The notes below the pieces were generated by a model that ran no database searches, was not told where the DNA came from, and saw only the letters and a list, made by a program, of their open reading frames with translations. Source: G942493375 sp942493375 (lineage in GTDB: Bacteria > Armatimonadota > UBA5829). From it: DNA of 64,000 nt. Shown here one piece after another: positions 24,240 through 32,836 of the stretch. The translations under genes were made by a program, and so were the position numbers. Location of the stretch: the NCBI GenBank assembly GCA_942493375.1, contig OW818698.1, forward strand, positions 4,340,001 through 4,404,000, written 5' to 3'. Numbering within the stretch: position 1 is the stretch's first letter; every line of letters starts with the position of its first letter.

Positions 24240-27200
24240 TTACTTCACTGTCAACTCCACTGGTGCGGAGGTGGCTCTTACTTCGGGTTCGTAGTATAGG
24301 TAGACTTCCGATTTTGGTGTTCTGGCTTTTACCGGGAATTTGGCTTTCATCCGGTAGGTTATATCTATTGGTTTGTCCTTTTCTATCTTTTCAAAGTAGA
24401 GGATCACTTGCCTCGATGTTTGAGAGAAGCGCTGGATGACTCCGTCTTTGACCAGTTTGTCGAGTTCCTGGCTCTGGACCTGGAATCCGGGAGGTATGCC
24501 GAGGTCTACGATCACCATATTTGCAGTGCCTGGTCTGTTAAGGGCGATGTGGGCTTTAGCTGTCAGGATATCGTCCGACGCAAGCTCTGTGCGGTCGTAG
24601 TCTATGTCTATCGAGATCAGCTTGCTGTCGATCTTGTCAGTCTTGTCCCAGGGGACATAGTGTCTGCCAACTACTGCATACATCATTGAACCCTTACCTT
24701 CGAACTCTATTCTGACTGTGTTTTTGCCTGAAACAAGCAGCTGTTTGCAGTCTACCTGGCGCATTACATCGCTGTCTTCTTTGGTGACTTTGAATGTTCC
24801 GGCTTCTTTGCCGTTGACTGTGACTTTTACGTTGGCATCGATGTCCTGCTGTTTGTTTGCAAGGGATGTCAGCAGAGCTTTCAGGGACATAACGGTTGCC
24901 TGAGTTGAACCCCAGGTACCATTGGGTGTTTTGGACTTGACTATGTAGTTGAGCGCTCTGGTTGCGACATCTGGATATGTGCCGGAGTCTATCAGCGCCA
25001 GAGCAGCGATAGCAGTTGTCTCAACATCTGCACAGGAGCCTTCGGAGAATGTGACCGTTGAGACTTCGGATTTCCAATAGGTGGTGTCACCATCGGTCTT
25101 GGCCATATCTACAAGCCGCTTGAGAGCTTCTGTTGTTGCTTGCCCATCTTTCTCAGCCAGAACTAGAGCATTGGCAACCAGAGCAGCTGAGTATGCATCT
25201 TTGGCTTCCAGGGCATGTTCCTTGATATAGCTGACGGATGACCGCATCTGACCGGCATCTCGTCCGCTTTTTAATAGACACCAACTGATCCAGGCTGTCG
25301 GCAGCAGGTTGTTGTTTTGTATCTTACCCCAGTTTTCAGCGTGCAGGAATGCTGCATCTGGTTTCCACGAACCGTCCTGTTCTCTCTGTGAGATAAGCCA
25401 GTCACCTGTCCGGCTGATAAGGTTGGGATCAACCTCCCAGACTTTGGACATATCTGCAAACTCCATTACTCCATATGCAGTAAGCACTTTGTTTGCAGGA
25501 GCATCCCCAAACCAGGAGAAACCTCCTCCGGGAACTTCGAATGTTACAAGCCTCTGATAACCCAGGTTGATATACTGCTCAGCTTTCATTCTGACTTCGG
25601 GTTTTACCTGGTTGGTCTCTTTCATATAACCGAGGGCCAGGACGTTGGGATAGGTTGTGGATGTAGTCTGCTCGAAGCAGCCAAACGGCATCTGGAAGAT
25701 TCCATCCATACCCTCGACAAGGGTGCTGAATATGCCTGGATAGACCTTTACAAGTATGTTGCTGGCACCGTCTAAGGCGTTTTGCGGGATATTTACAACG
25801 GTATCAACTGTCTTTTCGAGTCTACCGTTTTCTACTGTTTCACGCAGTTGACCATCCGGGATGACATCTACGCTGCGCTTGATTGCATCGCTCATCTTGG
25901 AGCCGTTGGCATGGACCGTGAGTGTGTGACTGCCGATCTGCTTGACCTTGATTCGATAATAGATTGCTCGAACATCACCGCTGCCTATGTCGAGTTTTCT
26001 GGTCTCGGAGTCCATTAGTGTGAACCAGGGCTCTTTGCCTATCTCCAGGGTAACAGTCTGAGATTCCGGTAGGTAGTTGTAGACTGCTACTGGTATGGAT
26101 ATCTCATCGTTTTGAGTCAGTGATACCGGGAAGTCTATGTCTATGAAGAAGTCCTGGAAGACTTTAAGGCCGCCTGTTGCTGCACCGAGTTCACCCTGTT
26201 TGGTGGATGCAGATGCACTGACTCTCCATGTTGTGATGCTGTCAGCACAGTCCAGACTGATCTCAGCCTTACCATTATCATCGGTGATTACTGAAGGGTT
26301 GAAATACATTGTCTCCGGGAAGAACTGGCGGACTCTGACAGGTTCTTTACCTGGTGCAGCAGCAGATTTATCATCCATGATGCTGAGGCTGTCTGCAGCA
26401 AGGGCTACCATCGGTAATGCCATCTCTCGCTCTTCAATCATGCCTCCTCCCATGCCTCCTGCCATTCCAGGCATACCTGCGGCAGGGGCCATATCAAAAA
26501 ATGCTTCTCCCTTGAAAACACCTCTCCTGACGATTTGATCCCAATAGGACTTGCCGGATTCGTATCTAGCCATTCCCATGAATCTTGCACCGGAAATTGT
26601 GCCAAAGACAATTATGTCATCATCTGTGCCTGGCTTGCGGTCGTATCCTGAACTGATCAGTGCGAGGTAGTAGTCACCATACGGCATGTCCTCTTTAGGC
26701 AAGCTGTAAGGTTTACCCCATTCATCCAGCAGATCGGATTTTGAGAGCAGTTTTAGTTCAACCAGCTTTTGAAGTCCTCCGTTGGATTTCAGCTTGCTCA
26801 GACCGTTGCCGTTCGGGTATTCGGATATTGCTTTGGCGATTTTGGCGAAACTCTTCGTGGCAAATTGCTCATGAGATTTGAGCCACTTGTCGAATTTGTC
26901 TGTGAATGTCGATTTGTGCAAGGCATAAGGGTCACTTGCAGACGCATTCTGCTGATCCTGCTGGTAGAGTGCGAAGAGGACTTTGGCTGCCTGTTGTCTG
27001 TTAGCGGCGCTCTCTTCGGGAGATGGAAGCCCAATCATGGGACGGAAGATGACGCCTGGGTCGAGGCCGTGGATTTCGAATTTGGGTTCCATTAGTTCTT
27101 TTTCAAGCAGGAAGTAGATCTTTTCCATACCCGGGCGCATCTCCTGAAGGGCGAAAACGCTCTCATCTACGATGGAGACTCCCAGTGCAGATGCTGCTCC

Positions 27201-28916
27201 TTTACCTCCCGGTTTGGTAACTTCGAAAGCTATTTTGGCCTGTTTGCCTGCCAGGTAGGAGTCTTTGTCGGGGGATATTTTGACTGATAAATCGTCTGCA
27301 GGGTCTATGAACATCATTCGACTGTCCCGGACGATGTTGCCTGATTTGGATATGCGGTATGCTCTGACTTCTATGCTGCCGGCCATTTCATCGGTTATTC
27401 TGAGGTCAAAATCTGCTCTGCCATTGTGGAAATCAGTTGCATCTGTGTGGATGGTCTGTTTATCTTTTATGACGTCGATGTATGCGCTGCCTCGTTTTGT
27501 AGGAGAAAGCACAGTAAGATTAACTCTATCACCGACTTTAGCAAGTACTTTATCACAGGCCAGCAGCACGGCATCTTCTTCGGCTGAACCTGCCAGGGAT
27601 ACGCTTGTTGTTGCAGTCCGATTGCGGGTGTCTTCGGCGGTTATTTCTACTTGAATACCGGGTTTGGTTGGAGTGAACTTGATCTCACCGATCCCGGTAT
27701 CAGATGTTTTGCCTGTTAACGGTTTGTCTGAACCATCAATTCTCATTGTGAAATCTGTCTGCGCGGGGGCACCATCCGGTGAGGTGGTCATTATATATAA
27801 TGTGTTCTCAACACCAGGGATTATTCGTCCGCTTTCCGGTACAACTACAATCCGTATCGGCTGTGCTGCTACCGGGACCATCTGGGTGATTTTTTCGGTG
27901 TGGTCTGCAGTGTCTTTGATGACAACTTCAATCTGAACGAATGCGTTTCCCTGTTCAAGGGGTTGGCCTACAAAGTAGTCAGGCAGTTTTTGTTCAAATG
28001 AAAATGATCCATAATCGTCAGTTTTGCCAACTACCTGAGCGAACTCTTTGAACTGGTAGTCGAATGTGGATGCTTTGAGCTCCACTCTGGCGCCTGTAAC
28101 GGGTTTACCGAAGAAATAATCTACCTGGACCTTGCCTGAGACGGTTTCGCCTGGCAGGTAGTATGTCCTGTCTGGAGTGAATTTGACTTTGAATTTAGGG
28201 AGGACGTAGCGTTCGACATTTACGTTCTTTTCGGACTTACTGGTTCCAATTATGGCGCGTATTGTATAGCGTCCCATATTGACTTCATCAGCCAGGATAA
28301 ACTCAGCAGAGGCGATGCCAAACTCCGAGGTCTTGCCGGACTTCTTGAAGACTTTGTTCCCCTTACCATCTTCTACTTCCAGAGTGAATTTGGTATTGGA
28401 GACAGCGGATCTGTCTGATTTATTTAGTGCCAGGCTGCGGATATGCATGGTCTGTCCTGGTTGATAGAGAGGTTTGTCTGTTGTAAGTAGAATCTGCCTG
28501 TCGCTGTATACAGTGATTTCTGAGCTGATTACATCGGACTCACCCAATGCTGAGGCCCTGACATCAAGCTTGTATGTTCCTTCCTCAATATCAGGGACTT
28601 TAAATGTTGCATTGAGGGTGCCGGTTCGGTCTGTGCGGCTTTTGAACAGGATATTTGGGGTGCCGGGGGTATCTTTGGAGCTGGGGGTGATTATTGCTTC
28701 TATCCTTGCTCCTCCAACTGGTTTGCCCTCTTTTCCCTGCAGCGTGACTATACGCAATGAGGCCTGGCTGCCTGCTAGAAATCTGGTCTGCCCCAGTACT
28801 ATTGTCTCCAGCTTAGGAGGGCCTGCGGCTCCTCTTGCAGCAAGTGCAGCCATTAGCCCGGCTGCGGTGATGGCGAGTAGTATCATAACTCCCTGTTTGA
28901 GCGATATATGTTTCAT
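24240..28916 (-). CDS. Alpha-2-macroglobulin family protein with CxEQ thioester
   Basis: 1558 aa; the start at 28916 follows GGAGGA, whereas an in-frame ATG nine codons earlier lacks one. A signal peptide (ITAAGLMAALAARG) is present with no lipobox. Macroglobulin domains begin with LLTTDKPLYQPGQTMHIRS (MG2) and repeat to about residue 560. The thioester motif is GCFEQ with Cys1080, followed by the alpha-toroid (residues about 1070-1380) and a beta-rich receptor-binding-like end. Such proteins trap proteases by covalent binding. Two oddities: a Met/Gly-rich bait-like loop (GMPGMAGGMGGGM) and, at about 725-775, a GspG pseudopilin-like insert with DEWGKPYSL and PGTDDDI. No pbpC lies next to it, unlike in proteobacteria. 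Confidence 0.92.
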   Translation of the reverse strand: MKHISLKQGVMILLAITAAGLMAALAARGAAGPPKLETIVLGQTRFLAGSQASLRIVTLQGKEGKPVGGARIEAIITPSSKDTPGTPNILFKSRTDRTGTLNATFKVPDIEEGTYKLDVRASALGESDVISSEITVYSDRQILLTTDKPLYQPGQTMHIRSLALNKSDRSAVSNTKFTLEVEDGKGNKVFKKSGKTSEFGIASAEFILADEVNMGRYTIRAIIGTSKSEKNVNVERYVLPKFKVKFTPDRTYYLPGETVSGKVQVDYFFGKPVTGARVELKASTFDYQFKEFAQVVGKTDDYGSFSFEQKLPDYFVGQPLEQGNAFVQIEVVIKDTADHTEKITQMVPVAAQPIRIVVVPESGRIIPGVENTLYIMTTSPDGAPAQTDFTMRIDGSDKPLTGKTSDTGIGEIKFTPTKPGIQVEITAEDTRNRTATTSVSLAGSAEEDAVLLACDKVLAKVGDRVNLTVLSPTKRGSAYIDVIKDKQTIHTDATDFHNGRADFDLRITDEMAGSIEVRAYRISKSGNIVRDSRMMFIDPADDLSVKISPDKDSYLAGKQAKIAFEVTKPGGKGAASALGVSIVDESVFALQEMRPGMEKIYFLLEKELMEPKFEIHGLDPGVIFRPMIGLPSPEESAANRQQAAKVLFALYQQDQQNASASDPYALHKSTFTDKFDKWLKSHEQFATKSFAKIAKAISEYPNGNGLSKLKSNGGLQKLVELKLLSKSDLLDEWGKPYSLPKEDMPYGDYYLALISSGYDRKPGTDDDIIVFGTISGARFMGMARYESGKSYWDQIVRRGVFKGEAFFDMAPAAGMPGMAGGMGGGMIEEREMALPMVALAADSLSIMDDKSAAAPGKEPVRVRQFFPETMYFNPSVITDDNGKAEISLDCADSITTWRVSASASTKQGELGAATGGLKVFQDFFIDIDFPVSLTQNDEISIPVAVYNYLPESQTVTLEIGKEPWFTLMDSETRKLDIGSGDVRAIYYRIKVKQIGSHTLTVHANGSKMSDAIKRSVDVIPDGQLRETVENGRLEKTVDTVVNIPQNALDGASNILVKVYPGIFSTLVEGMDGIFQMPFGCFEQTTSTTYPNVLALGYMKETNQVKPEVRMKAEQYINLGYQRLVTFEVPGGGFSWFGDAPANKVLTAYGVMEFADMSKVWEVDPNLISRTGDWLISQREQDGSWKPDAAFLHAENWGKIQNNNLLPTAWISWCLLKSGRDAGQMRSSVSYIKEHALEAKDAYSAALVANALVLAEKDGQATTEALKRLVDMAKTDGDTTYWKSEVSTVTFSEGSCADVETTAIAALALIDSGTYPDVATRALNYIVKSKTPNGTWGSTQATVMSLKALLTSLANKQQDIDANVKVTVNGKEAGTFKVTKEDSDVMRQVDCKQLLVSGKNTVRIEFEGKGSMMYAVVGRHYVPWDKTDKIDSKLISIDIDYDRTELASDDILTAKAHIALNRPGTANMVIVDLGIPPGFQVQSQELDKLVKDGVIQRFSQTSRQVILYFEKIEKDKPIDITYRMKAKFPVKARTPKSEVYLYYEPEVRATSAPVELTVK

Positions 28917-29006
28917 ATTCAAATTCCTCCAGTAATCATACACTGTCCGTCTTACCCTTTATTAGACACTGTTACTCTTGGAATACTTCACAGTTTTTTT
29001 TGGAAT

Positions 29007-29053
29007 GGACTGATAGGACTAATAAGACATATAGGACGTATAGGACAATGGGA
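29007..29053. repeat. ATAGGAC-type periodic repeat
   Basis: Imperfect units of about 9-10 bp (GACTGATAG, GACTAATAA, GACATATAG, GACGTATAG, GACAATGGG) between two divergent genes. Confidence 0.7.
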
Positions 29054-29110
29054 TATTGGTTTTTATTACCGTAGGTTATTGCGCTATAATCAATGTAGAG
29101 GTGAACGAAT

Positions 29111-30754
29111 ATGCTTCAGAAACACCGCGTGCTTTATGCATATCTATCAATGGTCCCGGCTGTGCTGGTATTGCTGGTTGCCGGGCAGAAGGCAATGTCT
29201 GCCAAGGAGACATTCATGGTTCCAATGAGTGATGGTATTAAACTGGCTACGGATGTCTTTGTGCCTAATGATGGCAGCAAAATGCCTGTAGTATTGATGA
29301 GAACCCCATATAATAAGAATGGAAACGATCAGTGGGGGAATATTGCTCTGGCGATGGGTTTCACGCTGGTTGTGCAGGATACACGTGGGCGTTATTCATC
29401 TGAAGGAATCGCTATCCCATTTGATGGAGACGGTTGGTGGGGACCTACTGATGGAGTCGATACACTCAACTGGCTGGTTAGTCAGAAGTGGTGTAATGGA
29501 AAGATCGGTATGTTCGGAGGGTCTGCCTTAAGCATAGCTCAGCTTATGATGGCGGGGACCGGAACTGATAATATTGCATTCTATCATATAACCGTTGGAT
29601 GTCCGGGGATGTATCTGGATGGATTCACACACGGTGGAGTTCTTCGCAAAGCTCTGATTTACGATTGGGTGACAGAGAACAAGTTCAGCGAAGATACCCT
29701 CAAGATATGGATGAAACACCCTCTCTACGATGATTACTGGCAGGCGAGGGACTTACGGTTCAGGTTTGATAAAGCTAACGCCCCGGCAGTGCATATAGGT
29801 GGGTGGTATGATATTTTTGCCCAGGGGACTATTGATGCTTTTGTCGGAATGCAGACAAAGGGTGGACCAAGAGCTAAAGGCAAACAGAAACTGGTCATGG
29901 GACCCTGGACTCACGGAGTTGGCGCAGAACCTACTGGTGAACTGACATTTCCGAATGGAAAAGAGCCACCGAACAAGATAAATGATCTGGGCAGGTGGGC
30001 TCAGGAATACTTAAAAGGACAGGACGCTGGAATACAGAAAGACCGTGCGGTTACATATTATGTGATGGGGGATACACGGGATCCCAAAGCACCCGGCAAC
30101 GAATGGCGTTATGCAGACCAGTGGCCTCCAGTGCAAGCAAAGTATACTCCCTATTATTTCGCAGGTGGTCACAAGCTGTCAGCTGTTAAGCCAAAGGTCG
30201 CAGCAAAGTTGCCATATACATATGATCCAGCAAACCCGGTACCTACTATCGGAGGACCTCAGTTGACAGTGCCTGCAGGCCCGAGGGACCAGAAAACTAT
30301 AGAAGGTAGAGATGATATAGTCCTCTTTACCAGTGCGCCAATGAAAGCTCCGTTGGAACTGACAGGTAAGGTAAATGTGAAACTTTGGGCAACGACGGAT
30401 GTTCCGGATACGGATTTTATCGCCAGATTATGTGTGCTTTACCCGGATGGGACATCATACAATATTTGTGAGGGTGCGTTAAGGGCCAGAGTTCGAGAGA
30501 ATCCCAGTAAGCTTTCTGATTTAGTGCCCGGTAAACCCTATCTGTATAACATAGATCTGTGGTCTACGAGTATCGTTATCAACAAGGGGTTGAGACTGCG
30601 AGTGCATGTGACCAGCAGCAGTTACCCGGCATTCCAGGTGAATAAGAATGACGGAAGTGTTTTTGGTTTAGGTGATAAACCAAGGATAGCGCACAGCACG
30701 GTTCTGACAGGGAGTCAGTACCCTTCGTGCATTTTGTTACCTGTTGTGAAATAG
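29111..30754 (+). CDS. CocE/NonD family alpha/beta hydrolase, secreted
   Basis: 547 aa; GAGGTG precedes the start by about seven bases, and a TATAAT lies at about 29083. An N-terminal hydrophobic segment (SMVPAVLVLLVAG) suggests export. Family landmarks are VPMSDGIKLATDVFVPND, LMRTPYNKN, VVQDTRGRYSSEG, and the nucleophile elbow IGMFGGSALSIAQ (G-G-S-A instead of the usual G-x-S-Y-x-G). IGGWYDIF carries the Asp and MGPWTHG the His of the triad. The C-terminal jelly-roll domain follows from about residue 370. Related enzymes are X-Pro dipeptidyl peptidases, acyl-ester or glutaryl-amide hydrolases. Substrate unknown. A hairpin follows the stop. Confidence 0.88.
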   Translation: MLQKHRVLYAYLSMVPAVLVLLVAGQKAMSAKETFMVPMSDGIKLATDVFVPNDGSKMPVVLMRTPYNKNGNDQWGNIALAMGFTLVVQDTRGRYSSEGIAIPFDGDGWWGPTDGVDTLNWLVSQKWCNGKIGMFGGSALSIAQLMMAGTGTDNIAFYHITVGCPGMYLDGFTHGGVLRKALIYDWVTENKFSEDTLKIWMKHPLYDDYWQARDLRFRFDKANAPAVHIGGWYDIFAQGTIDAFVGMQTKGGPRAKGKQKLVMGPWTHGVGAEPTGELTFPNGKEPPNKINDLGRWAQEYLKGQDAGIQKDRAVTYYVMGDTRDPKAPGNEWRYADQWPPVQAKYTPYYFAGGHKLSAVKPKVAAKLPYTYDPANPVPTIGGPQLTVPAGPRDQKTIEGRDDIVLFTSAPMKAPLELTGKVNVKLWATTDVPDTDFIARLCVLYPDGTSYNICEGALRARVRENPSKLSDLVPGKPYLYNIDLWSTSIVINKGLRLRVHVTSSSYPAFQVNKNDGSVFGLGDKPRIAHSTVLTGSQYPSCILLPVVK

Positions 30755-30774
30755 AATAATCATCATGAGTATAT

Positions 30775-30796
30775 GGGAGCATAAGCAAATGCTCCC
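30775..30796 (+). terminator. Terminator hairpin after the CocE-like gene
   Basis: GGGAGCAT pairs perfectly with ATGCTCCC across a 6-nt loop, followed by GTAAAAAT. Confidence 0.6.
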
Positions 30797-30847
30797 GTAA
30801 AAATAGTCGCGCCGCCGGGATTAGCTTATATCTCCCACTTATTGTTA

Positions 30848-30877
30848 TTGACAACTTCCACAACAGTCTGCTAAACT
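30848..30877 (+). promoter_or_regulatory. Promoter of the Fur-family gene
   Basis: TTGACA (30848-30853) and TAAACT (30872-30877) with an 18-bp spacer. The predicted start point, near 30884, leaves a leader of only about 19 nt, all of it covered by the palindromic operator. Confidence 0.6.
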
Positions 30878-30885
30878 TGGTCCAG

Positions 30886-30902
30886 TTGCAACTCAGTCGC
30901 AT
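30886..30902. promoter_or_regulatory. Fur-type operator 1 (autoregulation)
   Basis: TTGCAACTCAGTCGCAT, a 17-bp imperfect palindrome ending exactly at the base before the ATG of the Fur-family gene. It matches operator 2 at 14 of 17 positions when both are read on the + strand, including the identical half-site AGTCGCA. Its place just after the predicted transcription start suggests autorepression. Confidence 0.65.
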
Positions 30903-31361
30903 ATGGGTAAATTTGTGCCAACACTTAATGAGAATTCAAAACTTGCAAGCAATTTATCAAATAAAGGGGTGCGTCTGACAAGACAGCGTCTCATTATTCT
31001 ATCTATACTGGAGAATGCAATAGAACACCTCCATGCAAGCGATCTCCTCAGACACGCACAGGAACAAGATAATAAGATCAACCGAGCGACCGTATACCGG
31101 ACGCTTTCCATGCTCAAAGAACACGGAATGATTGACGAACTGGATCTTCTGCACCTTGATGGTTCAGAGCATCATTACGAACTTAAAAAGGGTAAAAGTC
31201 ACGTGCATATTGGTTGCATTCGGTGTGGAAAGGTTATTGAATTCCAGAGCGACTTAGTCGCCAGTCTTGAGAGTGAAATTCGTAGTCGGACCGGATGTGA
31301 TATAGATTCAATGAGGATAGAAGTAAGTGCACTGTGTTTCAATTGCAAAAATGAATCGTAG
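30903..31361 (+). CDS. Fur-family metal-dependent repressor
   Basis: 152 aa, the usual Fur length. The winged helix is GVRLTRQRLIILSILENA followed by NRATVYRTLSMLKEHGMI (recognition helix). The metal and dimer domain has SEHHYEL, HVHIGCIRCGKVIEF (first CxxC, His ligands) and CFNC near the end (second CxxC), so a structural zinc site is intact. Which metal it senses (iron, zinc or peroxide via iron) cannot be told from this. No ribosome site precedes the ATG and the predicted leader is about 19 nt, so translation may be from a near-leaderless mRNA. It is followed by a second operator and a beta-barrel/cytochrome pair that are probably its targets. Confidence 0.9.
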   Translation: MGKFVPTLNENSKLASNLSNKGVRLTRQRLIILSILENAIEHLHASDLLRHAQEQDNKINRATVYRTLSMLKEHGMIDELDLLHLDGSEHHYELKKGKSHVHIGCIRCGKVIEFQSDLVASLESEIRSRTGCDIDSMRIEVSALCFNCKNES

Positions 31362-31385
31362 TAAGCTCTCTTTTTTTGATTACTA

Positions 31386-31402
31386 TTGCGACTGAGTCGC
31401 AA
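31386..31402. promoter_or_regulatory. Fur-type operator 2
   Basis: TTGCGACTGAGTCGCAA, a perfect palindrome around one central base, 24 nt after the Fur-family stop and about 200 nt before the beta-barrel gene. It matches operator 1, which supports control of the downstream pair. Confidence 0.65.
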
Positions 31403-31462
31403 GAAGCACTGTCTTTGGAATAGGAGGCATAAGAAATCAGTTAATCATTAAACAAAACTAGA

Positions 31463-31495
31463 AGCCGAAAAGCGTCTGATACACGCTTTTCGGCT
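31463..31495. terminator. Strong hairpin between the Fur-type operator and the beta-barrel gene
   Basis: AGCCGAAAAGCGT pairs perfectly with ACGCTTTTCGGCT across 7 nt. No T-run follows on the + strand. It may terminate the fur transcript or be a leader structure of the downstream gene. Confidence 0.5.
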
Positions 31496-31604
31496 CAGGA
31501 GCTGTCGTGGTTACCCTTGACGTTGTCCAAACTTCAGGATACCACGCACAGCTTGGAGTAGCAAGTTCTAATCCTATAATAATCTAAATCGAAGGAGTAT
31601 TCTA

Positions 31605-32309
31605 ATGTTCACAAGAAATATTGTATCCGCAATTGCTATATCGCTGTGCATAATGTTTATAGGTGGTGTTGCTCATGCCGACCGCCGTCAGTATTTGGCA
31701 ACCTATGGATACTACACACCGGAGAAGGGTGAAATAGAAATTGAGCAGTGGGCTGATAGTTATATCCCCAAAAATGGTGGAACGACATTTCGTACAAAAA
31801 CCGAGATAGAATATGGTATTACGGACCGACTGATGGCAGCAGTCTATTTTGTGAAAAAGAAAACACCGGGAGATCGGTTTCATTATAATGAAACCAAGTT
31901 GGAGACACGCTATCGATTCAACGAGCCTGGGCAGAACTTCTGGGACACTGCAGGATATCTGGAGTTTGTTCGACCGGATGATTCTACAGAGCCATACGAG
32001 ATGGAGATGAAAGGCATATTTTCTCACGAATATCCGGAGTTCAATCTGACACTCAACATCATCGGAGAAAAAAAGTTAAGACATCATGAAAAGACTGAGC
32101 TCGGATACGCTGTTGGTATCGCTCCGCATATGACAGGACGAACCAAGTATTCCCTCGAGGTCTTCGGAAGCAATGGCAAAGCTTATATTATGCCCGCACT
32201 GTGGATCACTCCTGCTAGTAAACAAAGTGTCGGTATTGGTATTGCCAAAGGACTTACTGGGAGTAGTGACAATATTCAGGTTCGCACATTATATGCAATA
32301 GAGATGTAA
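31605..32309 (+). CDS. Predicted outer-membrane beta-barrel protein
   Basis: 234 aa; AAGGAG precedes the start by seven bases. The signal peptide (IAISLCIMFIGGVAHA) ends AHA|D. The mature chain is a series of alternating strands rich in Tyr, Phe and charged residues (TKTEIEYGITDRLMAAVYFV, KLETRYRFNE, YSLEVFGSNGKAYIMPALW), as in small barrels such as the MetA-pathway-like outer-membrane family. No plug domain or TonB box is seen. It is 15 nt ahead of a mono-haem protein on the same strand and downstream of a Fur-type operator. Together these suggest a metal-responsive outer-membrane function. The exact role is unknown. Confidence 0.65.
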   Translation: MFTRNIVSAIAISLCIMFIGGVAHADRRQYLATYGYYTPEKGEIEIEQWADSYIPKNGGTTFRTKTEIEYGITDRLMAAVYFVKKKTPGDRFHYNETKLETRYRFNEPGQNFWDTAGYLEFVRPDDSTEPYEMEMKGIFSHEYPEFNLTLNIIGEKKLRHHEKTELGYAVGIAPHMTGRTKYSLEVFGSNGKAYIMPALWITPASKQSVGIGIAKGLTGSSDNIQVRTLYAIEM

Positions 32310-32324
32310 CGAGGAGTCAATGAG

Positions 32325-32675
32325 ATGAAACGGACAATGACTATTTGTATCTCACTTGCAGGTATAATAATGCTGTCTTTCAGTGCAGTTGCCAATCCCG
32401 GCTATTTACAGCTCTTCAGGCGTGTAGAAAAGCCTCCATTGAAAAGCAAGCTGAGCAGGGCTTTCTGTCTTACTTGTCATGTTAAGGCAGGAGGTGGAAA
32501 AAACCTAAATCCCTATGGAATAGATTTCAAAAACAATGGTGCAGATGAAAAATCACTCAACATTATAAGGCTGTTGGATTCGGATTCTGATGGCGCTACC
32601 AATGTTGTTGAGATATCTGCAGGGACGCTCCCAGGTGACGCCAATAGCAGACCCGTCATAAAAGAAAATCGCTAG
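32325..32675 (+). CDS. Periplasmic mono-haem c-type cytochrome-like protein with calcium loop
   Basis: 116 aa; CGAGGAG lies before the start. The signal peptide ends near SAVA. A single haem motif CLTCH (near residue 50) follows a basic segment. The second half has LDSDSDGATNVVEISAGTLPGD, written here as DSDSDGATN plus EISAGTLPGD, an EF-hand or thrombospondin-3-like calcium loop. Small proteins with one CxxCH and such a loop are usually exported electron carriers or parts of outer-membrane complexes. Co-transcription with the preceding barrel (15-nt gap) suggests a porin-cytochrome pair, though a Met or His distal ligand cannot be assigned from sequence alone. Confidence 0.7.
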   Translation: MKRTMTICISLAGIIMLSFSAVANPGYLQLFRRVEKPPLKSKLSRAFCLTCHVKAGGGKNLNPYGIDFKNNGADEKSLNIIRLLDSDSDGATNVVEISAGTLPGDANSRPVIKENR

Positions 32676-32776
32676 TGCGCATTATTCGTGATTGAGGGTG
32701 TAAATGCAAAGGTTTACACTATCAATCTCGCCCATACTGTTGGTCGAAAGCAGAGTATGGTGAATAATGTCCATAG
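32673..32776. repeat. Divergent member of the 80-bp palindrome family carrying a GTGTAAA palindrome
   Basis: Begins TAGTGCGCATTATTCGTGA and ends TGGTGAATAATG, with an inner stem CCATACT/AGTATGG. At 32698-32719 it carries GTGTAAA...TTTACAC, the same small palindrome found at 34689 and 54387. It overlaps the stop codon of the mono-haem gene. Confidence 0.65.
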
Positions 32777-32782
32777 ATATAT

Positions 32783-32818
32783 AGTGTCGGAGAGTACTTC
32801 CTAGTAACCTCCGACACT
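32783..32818. terminator. Bidirectional terminator
   Basis: AGTGTCGGAG pairs perfectly with CTCCGACACT, followed by TTTCT, between the convergent mono-haem and pyruvate kinase genes. Confidence 0.7.
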
Positions 32819-32836
32819 TTCTATACATACACCAGA

